NCBI GenBank assembly: GCA_000499405.2
Contig: HG738140.1
Location: forward strand, 7,715,560 to 7,779,559
Length of the DNA stretch: 64,000 nucleotides
Direction: 5' to 3'
Origin: Onchocerca volvulus
Lineage: Eukaryota; Nematoda; Chromadorea; Rhabditida; Onchocercidae
Part shown: positions 51,946-63,900 of the stretch, piece by piece
How positions within the stretch are numbered: the stretch's first letter is position 1
Layout of the letters: every line of letters starts with the position of its first letter
The notes under the pieces: model-generated
Seen by the model: the letters and a program-made list of their open reading frames with translations, nothing else
Told to the model about the DNA's origin: nothing
The model's database searches: none
Position numbers and translations under genes: made by a program

Positions 51946-52903
51946 CTATTCCTTTTCTTCGTTTTGAAACTTATCCTTTTTCACATCCGTTAGAGAGTGT
52001 TCACTTTCTTCTTGAGTTTCTTCTTTTAGTTCTACTTCTGGTGAACTTGATTGAGAAGCTACAGAATGGGCTTTTAATTCGGTTTCTTCCAATTCTTCGA
52101 GATGATATCGCGCACGAATAAAAGTCTTCGGATGTATTGGTAGCACTCCCCAAAGTCCTGAAATTTTTACATTTGGAATTAAAACACAAAATCTAAAAAT
52201 TTGATTCCCAGTAGATGGTAACTAAAATGAGGAATGAATATATGTATTAATTGAAGGAAAGTCGGTACCTAAAATTTCCAAAAGAGATGGCGATATATGT
52301 GCGTTACGTTCTCCAATCCAATATTTCACACGAGTAATATCACATGCAACTAATTTCTCGTTTCGAAAATTGGGCAGTGGGTCGAAAACACCAAGCTTAA
52401 ATTGATTATTTGAACAGACTGACTACATTTATTTTTTGCATTCATTCAGGTCATGGTAAGCTATAGGATTTGTCAAATATATTCACATTATCTCTTATTA
52501 GAAATAATGTGAATATATATATATATATTTGACTTTGGCATTGCTGCAGTACTTTTCCAATTCTTCAACATAGATCTCTAATGTTGAAGAATTGGAAAAG
52601 TACTGCAGCAATGCCAAAGTTAGATGCACCATCAACTTCGTAAAAGTTGCTAGCAGATACTAATATCTAATTATCGCATATTCTAATCTCTGGCATAAAA
52701 ACAACTTCATTTCTAGCATGGATGTAAATAACCAACTAAAAATAACTTACCTCTTCAATGATACTTCCTTCGTGATGTCGCCCATATGCTTTATCTGGGA
52801 ATACGACAATCCGATATGCAGGACGATTTTTACATCCAAATAATGCCAAACCAATCGACGGTCTACCAGCTGCGTATTTCAGTTTGCTCGCGTTTCTTAT
52901 CAT
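51946..52903 (-). CDS. mrps-16: Mitochondrial small-subunit ribosomal protein bS16m (MRPS16)
   Basis: A structural component of the mitochondrial 28S ribosomal subunit, the homologue of bacterial S16. Three exons: 52903-52751, 52395-52269 and 52157-51946. They sum to 492 nt (163 residues), GT-AG and in phase. Family signatures: IGLALFGCKNRPAYRIVVF near residue 17, LGVFDPLPN (bacterial GxYxP), KLVACDITRVKYWIGERNAH and LLEILGLWGVLPIHPKTF. The tail after about residue 117 is a long acidic Glu/Ser-rich extension, longer than bacterial S16 but comparable to animal MRPS16 tails. The short basic N-terminus (MIRNASKLK) could serve in import. Intron 1 contains a perfect 40-bp inverted repeat. The stop is only 80 bp before the receptor gene's first ATG on the same strand. 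Confidence 0.94.
52472..52533. repeat. Imperfect inverted repeat with (AT)n in one arm
   Basis: The left arm 52472-52490 (GTCAAATATATTCACATTA) is matched by 52505-52533 in reverse complement, except that an extra AT run of about 10 nt interrupts the right arm. It overlaps the start of the larger palindrome by about 2 nt. Confidence 0.8.
52532..52620. repeat. Perfect 40-bp inverted repeat, 9-nt spacer
   Basis: 52532-52571 and 52581-52620 are exact reverse complements, separated by AGATCTCTA. The arms are of mixed composition (not simple repeat) and contain CTGCAG. It lies in intron 1 of mrps-16. A transcript would fold into a long hairpin. It could be a hairpin RNA source, a young foldback element, or an assembly or replication artefact. 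Confidence 0.95.
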
Positions 52904-53520
52904 CTCTTTAGCTTGCCAACTAATTAATCGACAAGCAAATCTCGTTAATTCGCCTATTTATTTCATATTTGATTACAGACCTGACAGTAATATAAATAGA
53001 ACTCAAACCATTCCACAACGACCAGAGATCACAGCAACGCTCATTCCAGATCGTGTAGACATTAGCTTTCAATGCGGCCAATGAAAATTTCAATCAATGA
53101 AAATTTCTTTTCCAAGCTACAGTAAACCAGTGACTTTTTTCTTGTCACAGAAGTTTGTTGATTTTCATGCTTGTTTCCAGAATACATGATCTTGGTTATA
53201 TAAATTTCAAGTTTATGTCAAATGGACCGGTTATATTCTGGGAGGGTATATTATTATGATTACCAGCCATTGATATGGATCATGTCCGGAAATCGAAAAA
53301 TAATTGAATGAAAAATGGAAATACTTCCCAATTCTGCATAAAATGTAACGGAAGTGGAATAAATTGCATAATCTTTTTTGATATATGGTGTACTGCATGA
53401 AAACAAATAAGAAACAAAGTTATGCAACATAATTTATTGCTTAGTTTGGAATCTCGACAATAATATACTTTAAAGAGTTTTATTTTATCTTGTATTATAT
53501 TTCTGATGTTTTTCAGTTGA
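52904..53520. other. Gap between troponin C and mrps-16, no gene seen
   Basis: About 600 bp lie between two genes on the minus strand. They contain the mrps-16 promoter or processing signals and the troponin C 3' flank. No other feature is recognised. Confidence 0.6.
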
Positions 53521-55287
53521 TCATTCACCAGACATCATTTCCATAAATTCTAAAAATAAACAATTTGTGAAAATAATCGCATATAAAAGAAGAAAAAAAA
53601 TGAGAGGCTGACAAAGTATGATTGATCTGAGACGAATTAGAAATGAGCCTAGATAAATTGCAACAAAATTGATAGATCATCTTTTCGTACTATTTTATAT
53701 CGTTTTTAAAATAATATAAAATTGAACAAAGAATTCTGAAATCTGGAAGAATTTCTTCCAGATTACAGAAATGTAATTCTAACTCACCGTCAAAGTCAAC
53801 GGTACCGGAACCATCAGTATCAATATCAGCAATCATTTCGTCCAATTCTTCCTCCGAGATATTTTCGTCCAACGCGCGTAAGATATCACGCAAATCTGAT
53901 ACAGCGATGTAACCGTTTCCCTTAAAATTAGAAATTAAAAAATAATACGATAAAATTAAAGAACTTTTATGAGTTATCATTGATGTTCACAAGATAAGCC
54001 AGACTATCGAGGCACTATAAATTAAGATTTAATTGGCAACATTGAATATATTGTCTGTTAAATTGTTGATTTCTTGGTTGAACTGTTAATCTCGCTTATA
54101 TTCAAAACTTAAAATTATGCGAAAATGTTTCCCGTAAATTTGTCGGATCCAAGATTGGCTAGTGGAGAATAGCTCCGGCAAAGCTAGAAAGAAACATTTC
54201 ATGTGGACGGTCAATTCTGGATTGAATCCATGAATCGGTTATTAAGTTTCTACTTGCCTTCTTAACGCAACTTGAAACTCAAAAAGTTTTACTATAATTG
54301 ATCAGATTAGAGAATGCTTCCTACCTCCTTGTCGTACAAACGAAATGCTTCTCGCAACTCGTCCTCTAAGCCATCGTTCCCATTTTCAACAACAAAATTA
54401 GCAGCCATTGCAGCAAACTCTTCGAATTCAATCTCACCTGATCCTGTAAAAATCGATAAATTTATTCGCGATTTTTATCAATTGATAGCTAACAATTACA
54501 TAAATATGTTTGAAACTCTCTGAAATTCATCTTGAAAAAAAAATATATTTATCGATTTGAAATTCTTTTTTTTTTTGTTGATTATTTAGTGTAATACAAT
54601 CTAAATCAATGCCAATTGCATATCTTGAATGACGTTATATATCCGTCCATTTCTGCCAACTCATCTGTTGATTTAATTATTGATGATTCTATTGTGGAAA
54701 AAATCTTTATATTAAATAAAAATGGATTTGAAGATGAAAATAACGATTTTAATTTAAGACGATAGCTTTTCAAAGTATTGACTGGTATTTAATGAAAAAA
54801 ATGATGATAATTACTTCGAATTTTCAACAGTATATCATGAAATGTGAAAAATTTTTTCATTTTAATTTTGGATAGAGTACCATCAGTATCGAATTCTTTA
54901 ATAAGTTGCTTCAAGTCCCGCTCTTCGAATGCTTGGCCCATAGTTCTTAAAATTTGACCAATTTGTGTTGCTTTGATAAAACCTTTATTTTCCTTATCGA
55001 ACATATTGAAATATTTTCGAAATTCTAAATGAAACTTAGTTTATCGATTATTTTACTGATTGTATTTACATAAATATACACAGAAAGTGATAGAAGATAA
55101 AGTTTGATAATTATCACCAGCAATGAAGACTTTAAATTGTTGAAGTTCAAAACAAGAAAAGTGAAAAAATCGGAATTGCTGAAAAAGAAAATAAACGACT
55201 TCAATACTCTGAACAAAGAATTAAAATAATTTACATACGTTCAACTTGTTCTGGCGAAAGTTGACTAACAGCATCACTCGACTCATC
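53521..55287 (-). CDS. tnc-2: Troponin C (TNC-2-like), first exon missing from model
   Basis: The calcium sensor of the thin-filament troponin complex; the sequence is closest to the nematode pharyngeal isoform TNC-2. Exons found: 55287-55239, 55024-54881, 54443-54325, 53920-53788 and 53549-53521. They sum to 474 nt (157 residues), all GT-AG and in phase. Four EF-hands: loop [13 protein letters not shown] and loop [15 protein letters not shown] lack Glu at position 12. Loop [14 protein letters not shown] and loop [14 protein letters not shown] are canonical, the usual protostome pattern of calcium binding at sites II and IV. The end is EFMEMMSGE. The first exon listed starts [15 protein letters not shown] after TTTCAG in phase 0, so a short upstream exon supplies the ATG. 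One weak candidate is ATGATGTAT before a donor near 55700, unproven. Confidence 0.93.
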
Positions 55288-56256
55288 CTGAAATTTTAAA
55301 ATTTTAATATTTTGAAATCTTGCATTATAAAGTAATTACATAATTCGACTGGAAAATATGAAACATTTAATTTTATATAAAAAGTAGACTATGGTTAATA
55401 AAAGAACACATTCCTAATCTTTCTTCACTCAGATTGCATTCACTTCTTCCTCGTGACCTTTTTTTAACAAATGAAATCATTTTGGTCATTAACTTCATAA
55501 TTGCTTAAAACAATTAACTAACCATTTGACAAAAAATAGCAGTTTTGTAAATTAGTGATTTACAACCAACAGAACTTGTGACAGGAAAAAAAATGTTTCT
55601 TGTCAGTTGTGAGAGCAAAATCGAAAACTGATGAGTAGCTAAAAGACAAATAGAAATTTTGTTGGAATTCGAAAACCGGCTTTTATCCGTTTATTTTACA
55701 TACATCATTTAGAATCAACTTAGAATAGCTACTTGCTACTAACTTTTTCAGTTCAAATTGTTTTTCTTTGCTGCCTGTTCATCTTACAAAAAGAATAATA
55801 TTTAGGTACTTAACTTATCCTACCTATATTTTTCGAATAATTCATTCGAATTTAAAATAGGAAATTTTATAAAATTATTACGAATTTATAGTTTAGAATA
55901 ATGACTCATTGCTATTATAGCCAAGGAGTCGATAACAGTATTATTATAGAATGCCCCAGAAATTAATTTTAAAATTGATTTTTGGATTTATAAACCATAT
56001 TTTATTATTGTGATAAAGACGTTTCGGTATTCATAATAAATTCGGCGTCATCTCACTTACATTGATAAATGATTAGTATCCCATCAAAAAATGATATAAA
56101 AAAACATATCGGACTTTTGACATATTTCGCATAACTTGGATTCTTGAGAATCAGCCTACAATCGTAATACATATCAATCGAGAAGTCTAATTTTAATCAG
56201 ATACCCTAGATTTTTGTTTGAATATTTGAGGAATTCGAAAGAGATAAACTACAAGG

Positions 56257-57236
56257 ATGCTAATTTTTATTGTTTTCAGAAATTTGGATTTTTATCATAT
56301 GTTGACAATTAATAGCAAGCTAATTCGTAATCCTTATTTGATCCTTAATGTTAATAGGGTAAGTCTGCAAAACCAAAATAAGAAAAATGTAAAAATTAAA
56401 AACGTAGTAAACGTGACTCCTCAAATTGCTATAGCAAACAGAAGTTATCGTCACGTAAATACGCTTGAATTTGTGTTTCCTGAATGTGATAGTAAGATAC
56501 AGACTGAGCAGATGGCAGTAAGATGTCCTGAAGAGTTTGCTTGTAAAGTTTAAGTAATAAAAAAATTAAAGCATTTTGTATCAAAAGATACGTTTAACAT
56601 TGTTGGCTTTGGTGAAAAGCGGATAAAGTTTTTTTTATGATATAAGCCTAAGCCTAAGCAAATTCCAGACGTTTTTGCCATAGAAGAAAAATTAAACGAA
56701 TTTGATCTGAAAGATTAATCTTTCCACTGGGGCAAGAAATCACTAACTAATTTATTAAATGCTATGCGAAACAGAAAGTTAATAGCTTTAAATAAGTTGA
56801 TATTTCCTTTGAGTATTACATTTATTGGCGAATTTGCAGCGAAGATTACTTGTATATTATTATGTCTAGGAAGAACTGACTAAAAAATAAAAAAAAAAAA
56901 CTGGCACTAATGATCAGTGCTCATAATAGATTCTCTTCATGATTTATTCATAAACAACCAATTTGTCAGTTTCATAAATAATTAATTTAACAAAGCATTA
57001 GAAGGCAATTCATTCGCATTGATAAATGATAAGTACAATAACAGCACCACCATTGATCGTTCTATGCCAAAAATCTACACATCGCAACAAAAAAGACTTC
57101 ACGATTTTCTAGAAGATGAAGATAATGCAATCAAACAATAAATAATGCAAAACATAAAGTTTTGTAATTCAGATAATCCTGATGGAGAGATCAAAAGATA
57201 AGATTTCAGCGGAACAAAATATTAAAGTATTTTGTT
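56257..57236 (+). pseudogene. Decayed single-frame coding relic of unknown, possibly foreign, origin
   Basis: One reading frame (first base at 56257, 56938 and so on) stays protein-like for about 980 bp. It is interrupted by only about ten stops, including TAA 56551, TGA 56638, TAA 56716, TAA 56881 and TAA 57138. AT-rich random sequence of this length would give roughly three times as many. Same-frame segments before, between and after the stops read like coding sequence: HVNTLEFVFPECDSKIQTEQ, KDTFNIVGFGEKRIKFF, YKPKPKQIPDVFAIEEKLNE, RKLIALNKLIFPLSITFIGE and IYTSQQKRLHDFLEDEDNAI. No introns are needed. I do not recognise the family. An intronless frame decayed by point stops fits an old insertion, for example endosymbiont (Wolbachia-type) DNA or a transposon. 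This is inference only. Confidence 0.6.
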
Positions 57237-57932
57237 ACTGTTTTATAATGGCATCATTAAGGTAGTACAAGTTAAACAACGATTTTAATTTCTTAATCAG
57301 ATCTGATAATGAAATGACCAGTGGATAACTAAATAAATGATTAAATAGAAAAACAATAACTGATAAGCGATTAATACAAAAACAAGCAAAGCTGAGCAGT
57401 AAGGGAAACAAGGATTGCAAATGTTGCATCAAGAGAATTGCAAAAGTTTTCTGCAAAATTAAATTATTTAAATTTGAAACATTCACGCGTCCGACTTTAA
57501 TTTCTGAGCATCATATATAATTTTTACGTCCACTTGTTATTTCATTGTGCTAGTTAATTAATTGTTACAACCTGAAGCTAATTCATGTAATGTAAATATT
57601 CCGGGTGAAATAAGAAATTATTTACATATATAGTGGTTTTAAGAAGAGTTCTAGAATAATTTTCTGGCAATACCTATTCCTAAATCTGGAAATATTGTTT
57701 AGAAAAATGCTCAGGAAAAATATTTAAAAATTTATCAAAAATTTGAAAAATGATTTTCAAGATTTCCTAGAAAAAGAAAAGGACGGAATAAATTTCAACT
57801 ATGATCAAAAATATTCTAATAGATCGTTTTTTATAATTAAAAATTATCACATTATTTTCCATATTTATTAAATTCAAACGTCAAATCACTTTTTCCATCA
57901 CTTTTTTACATCCTCGAGATGTTAGATTTGAT

Positions 57933-60900
57933 TTAATTTTCGCATCGTCGAGATGTTTGATTTGATGAAAATTCTCGTCGTATATTAATTAATTGTGATG
58001 AGATTTTTAAGTTTCGTAAACATCCTTTGTAAGGTGTTTTTACCGGAAAATTTCGCGGTATTTTCTTTTTTCCACCTGAAATTAAAAGCTAATTGAAATT
58101 TTCGCGAAAATTCTACCTCATACTAATCTAAATAAAACAACAGTTGAAGGAAAAATAAAGAAAGTAAATTCTAAGCTTAGCATATCGTCGTTAAAAACGG
58201 CACTATCAAACTTAGAGACGAACAAATTTTCAAGTTTTAGAAATTTTTAGAAATGAGCTCCAAATCTTCACTTCAATATTAAAAATGAGTCAAATCCTTA
58301 GTTTGTCTAGATAAAAAACTTACCAATCCAAATAATTCCATTAGTCGTTAGCTCCGTAGCACCGGATGGTGAAATATATGTAACTTTTTCATTGTCCACT
58401 GCTAACAAAAACTTTCGCCTCTTCCTGAAATTATTTAAATCAATGTAATTAATTACTTATGCAAGTGGATTTCTTAGTTACTTAAATATAAAAGCAAAAA
58501 GTAGTAACAGAGACAAGATATTTTACGCTGCATCAAAATTCAGACGACTGGCAAACACGCATGCAGTTGACTAATGAAACTATTCAAATACTTATTACAC
58601 TTCGAAATATATTGAATTTTGATTCTTACGATTGTGATTCCAATATTTTCAATCTAATTAATTTCGCCATATTTTCAGCTAATCTTAATAAGATTCCTAA
58701 CTTCTAATTTTTAAACTTTAATTTATTCTAAATTTCCTTCATTACAGCAATTGGTCCACAATAATAACTATCATTGTCACGAACTGTTGCCAAAAAAAAA
58801 AAAAAAAATTTAAGCAGTACTGTATAGCAATGAAAGTTTTATCTTCTTTTTCCTTATAAATAATATCTATTTGCTTAGATTTTAAAGAACTAGATACTAC
58901 TATGAAACAAAAAAAAAGCAAAGTTTTGATTTGAAAAATAAAGTTAAAAATAAAGAATAAAAATGAAAAACCGGAAAAGCGCAACACTGTGCCATCGATT
59001 ATCATTTACAGTTGTATTTGATTCAATTATTTTAACTTTTGGATTATTGCCCAAATTTGTGGCAAAACCGATTCGTCCAACAAGGAGAAATATTGCCAAA
59101 TAGTCCGAATGGATCGTATGTCTCTTACTTTCCCACCAGATTAAACCCTCTGATTTGTTAGTTTTCAACATGAATTGATAATTTGTCAATATTTTCGATT
59201 GTTTTCTGAAAAAGGGAAAAATTTTAATGCAAGCATTTATATTTAAGAGTTATGTCGGAAAAAGCAAAAAAAACGTAATGCTTTATAAAATACGAAATAT
59301 TGCGTTCTTTGGCTTTTACAAGGTTTACTTATGTAGCGTCAGAAAGTAATTTATCGATTATTTTTCAACACTTCAAGTATTATATGTCATATTCTCACTT
59401 ATATTGCAAAATACGTGAAAAATTTTAATTTGTATCAATTAATGACGTATTTGGTAGCAAATATTATATTTAACATGCTTTCTTGATGGTCGATTTCCTG
59501 CGAAAGATCGCACCACAATGGCAAAAAGAAGAGGAAAGGTAATACAATTCACAGACATGATGGAAGATGATCAAAGAATACTGAATATAATAAATGAAGG
59601 GAATGACGGAATCACAACTTTGAAGCTTCGTTTTAAAAATGAAGAAAACGCTTCAAGAATTCTATAAAACTTTTTTATTCTTGTCACTATTAATATTACA
59701 ATCAAATAATAATGAAGCATACTTGGAAAGCATTCTTTTCACCAACGCATATTCGTTTTGTCCATCAAACATTATGCTGTCGTTTGAATCTTCGCTCATT
59801 TCTTCGCCTACAAATAGTAGTGAATTTCAATGAAAATAAAAAACATTAATGTATGCAAAAACTGAAATATAGAAGCTTCGATATGAGAAGAGAAGTGATT
59901 CAGCAATTCTGTCGATAAATCGATCATTGTAAATATTATTTTAAGCATCATTCAGATCATATTCTCTAGAAATTTAATAAGCAGCGGATGTGAAAAGAAA
60001 ACTTGAGTTTAAAGTTTCCTAAATTTTTCATATTGTTCAAAAAAATGAAAATTTCAGATCTTCAAGGATGTTCTTAGGCCATTTCTCTTTTTATTTCTCT
60101 GATTATTTGCAAAATTTAAAAGGTCAAAACCTTCAAAAGTTATAGTATAAGCAAATTATGCCGTTCAAATAGTTACGATCTCAGCATTTACATGAAGATA
60201 ACGGATAATCAGATGTTGAATTTGATCGATTTCAGAGCAGCAAAACAAGAAAACAAGCCATAAATACTTATCCAGAATGAGATTAAATATTAAAGATATC
60301 TTTTTGTCTTTTATTTCCTTTTTCTACTCGAATTTTAGAACTTGAAGTGGAAAAAAAAACATTTAAATTAATTTCTTGTTTTCAAACTATTTGTGCCTTG
60401 AATATTTGATACTTTCCTCAATAATAAGAAATTCGATGAATAAAGAATTCAAAGATAAATTAAAGCTTCCTTTCAGGCATTAAAACAGTAATAACAGATT
60501 TACTAAATTATAATTAAAAATAGGGGAAAGAAAATAATATGGGAAAAGATTAAATTTAAGCAGAAAAAGAGAAAAGCGCGGAGTTTAACAAATGAATACG
60601 AATTTCAAAATGCTTTGTTCGAAATTTTTAAAAATTTCCAGAAAAGACAAATTCTAAAGAAAAGGGTATAATGTCACTATGAATATTTAATGAGAAACTA
60701 TAAAATTGATATATTTACGATGTTTTTGTAGAAAGAGAGAAAAAAAATTATGAGCAGCTTAAGGAAGCTAATATTTTTGTTTAATTTCAGTACAGAAAAT
60801 TTGCCTTTATATTGCCTAGATTTGTTACTGTCATTATACAGTAATCAGTAAGTTTCAGAAGGAAAATGTAATACTTTTCTGGATATATTCCGATATTTGG

Positions 60901-63900
60901 TATTTATCCAAACTATATTCGTTTAGATTCGATATACAGCTTCTGTTTCCATGTTTAGCATTAGAACATGGAATATTGTCATCATATTGCATGACTCTAC
61001 CAATTTGTTGAAATTCCTAAAAATATTCCATAAAATAAACTTCCTCCATTACAACTTAAATAAATGTATTTCTTAAAGGAAAAATTTATCAAGAATTGAC
61101 AATCGGAATTTTAACCGAATATATTCAGCCGATTAAAGATAAAAAAAAAGTTTGCATAAAAAGAAATGCTAATTAGCATTACAATTAATTTCTACCGTGA
61201 ATAACATTTTGATCAAAAATATCCAAGGATAAATTCTACTGAATAATGCTAATCACTAATTAGCCAGCATGTTAATCATTCCATAGTGAAAACGAACTCA
61301 ACCAATTATATTTTAATTTGACAGAGACGATATTAAGATCAATGATAATTTAGCAATCTTCGGCTGATATATTAGTGAAAGATAACTTCTAACTGTGATT
61401 CGACTGACTATATATACTACTATTGAAAAAACTCATTTTTCTAATAAATTTATCAGTTCAGTTCAGCTAACTTCAAATCAAAATTCACGAATGATAGCAT
61501 AGGCGATGTCAGTGTATCAGTTTGACAAAAGACAATGGTTCACAAGAAAAGTTTCACAAAAAAAAAAAGAAAACTCGAACTCAGCAGAAAATGTGACACA
61601 CATGCTTTATGTTTGCAATGTATATTTTTTTCAAATATACCTTAAAAAATTCGGAAAATGTATGTCCATTAATAGTTAATCCCTGTATTGCACCTCGAAA
61701 TGGTACCGCAAATCGTGCTACCGCAGTTGGTAGGATGGTTTTGTTTGGAACACCGCCAATGAAAACCACTGCGCTACTTTCGTCCAAACGTGGATAACCA
61801 AGCTGTTAGTGATTATTTCAGCAATAATATCTAATTTAGATTGCATGAGATCATGACAGATAAGTTTTAGAGATTTAAATTTCATGCTTGCCATATCATG
61901 ACGAATATTTTCATCAGTCACTGATGAAAATATCATGACCCAAAAAGAATTTAAATTCTGAATTCTTAAAATGGCTCATAAAGAAATTATCAAAATTCTG
62001 CAACTTTTATTCATGCTCAAACCCTCCAAAACTTCACATCTAATATTCGATTTTTGCATATTCTTTAATTTCAATTCTCTGATCCAAAATTCATAAAAAA
62101 AAAAATACAAGCATTAAAAAGAACCTGAGAAATTTGTGCTTCAGTTCGTTCACTACCAATTTGAAGAGAATCATTGCGTAAGTGTTTTTCAAAACGGATC
62201 GAATGGAACCGATCATTCAAAATTGATGTAGTGGACCTGAATTATCAAAAAATGTTGAAAATATCAAAAAGAACTTCAAAGAGATAATTGTGAAAATTCA
62301 ACTTACAGTAAATTAATGAGACGAAAGTTAATTAAGCATGTATCAGAAATGAAATCAAATACCAGAAATCAATCTATCTTAATATTCAGCATATCCGTCA
62401 TGATAATCGCTATCTCAATATCCGATATATCAAATAATCAAAAACACTAGTTCAGCAATATCTTCTCTAAATAACAAAGTTTCTGAATGCTATTCCTTCT
62501 GTTTTTTGCTAGATAAATCGCAACCTTACTCAAAATACGGTGTTATTTCTTCTTTAGGTACTTTTCCAGATTACACTTTTGTGCCTTCAATAAACATGTT
62601 AGGAATTACAAAACTCATATCAACTGCCGCAAAAACCCGAAATAACTTCTCTAAAATAATTTTTCTATCTTAACTCACTTACACTATGAAAATTTGTTCT
62701 GTTTGGATATTTATCAAATTCATATGTAAATTCCTTTAGATTACAAGTCTTAAACATCTGCTATATCTATATCTTGAACATCTGGTAAAAAATTATTTTT
62801 TATAAAGCATCTTCTAGATAAAGGATTCATCTCATTATGCAAATTTTCAACGTTTTCTCATATTGAGAGATGAATCCGTTATCTAATTTATAATCATTTA
62901 GCATGTATGATTATGCACAACTGTATGCTAATTTATAACAAAAAAATACATGTTTTCTCATGCAACAATCTCCAACACAGCATGAGAAAACTGTAATTCC
63001 CTTTTTTGTATTCTATAAGCCATACCCCGTTTATCTAAGAAAGGTTATTCTAAAAAATTGGTTTGGCCAGAGCCGGTTAAAAATTTCAACTGCGGAAATC
63101 TTCGACTGCTGTAATTGGAGCTAGTACCTGTTATAATATCGATCTTAAGTTCTTCGACTTGGTAATCCTCGGCTGTTATAATTTTTATTTCATAAACTTC
63201 TACTCCTTAATTTTCTATTCTATATATTACTCTGTCATCAATTATTTGCGATATTAATAATAAATATAAAATTAATTGTTCACGCACTCGCAATTCGACT
63301 CACATCATAAATCCTTACTTTTCAATAACACAGACTCTTTACTTCTATGAAGAAAAAATTCACGACATTAACTGCGATTACTACAATCCCCCAATTTCAA
63401 AATGAATGGCAGCTTCATTTTATACAAAATGAATCCCTCTGAGTTAAGCTAATGATTGAAATGAGTCAAGTTTAAATGAGACTCATCCATTATGAGCTTC
63501 AGTCACAAAGATCAAAGACTGAAGAATAGGAAGAATGGAGCTTACTAGAAAGTTTCTTTCAAAAGTCTGAATGAAATGAAAATTCGACAACTTCGATATT
63601 AAGGATTTTGACAGCGATAACAATCTTCTGCCATTCATATTCGAATTTAAAATTCAAAACTTCTCGATAAACATGTTTGAAAGGAACAATGACTTTCGGG
63701 AGTAATATTATAATTTTATGATGATATCAAAATATAAATATAGGTAAATTATTTTAAAACAAAATACTTGCTATAAACAATCCCAGAGCTAAGATTCCAG
63801 AAAAAGTATGGCTGCGAAGCGATCAACACTAATGCTACAAAATTGCCAATCATGTATTGTCCCATGATGGTATCTAAATTGGCCCAATAGAATACCAAGC

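Noticed and set aside
52884..53084. Plus-strand 66-codon frame
   Set aside because: It overlaps the antisense of mrps-16 exon 1 and its promoter; no independent support.
59518..59667. Plus-strand 49-codon frame starting MAKRRGKVIQFTDMMEDDQR
   Set aside because: It looks mildly coding, but it is short, isolated and lies opposite an intron of the LG-domain gene; no independent support.
61609..61797. Plus-strand frame opposite the LG exon at 61641-61802
   Set aside because: Antisense shadow of a well-supported exon.
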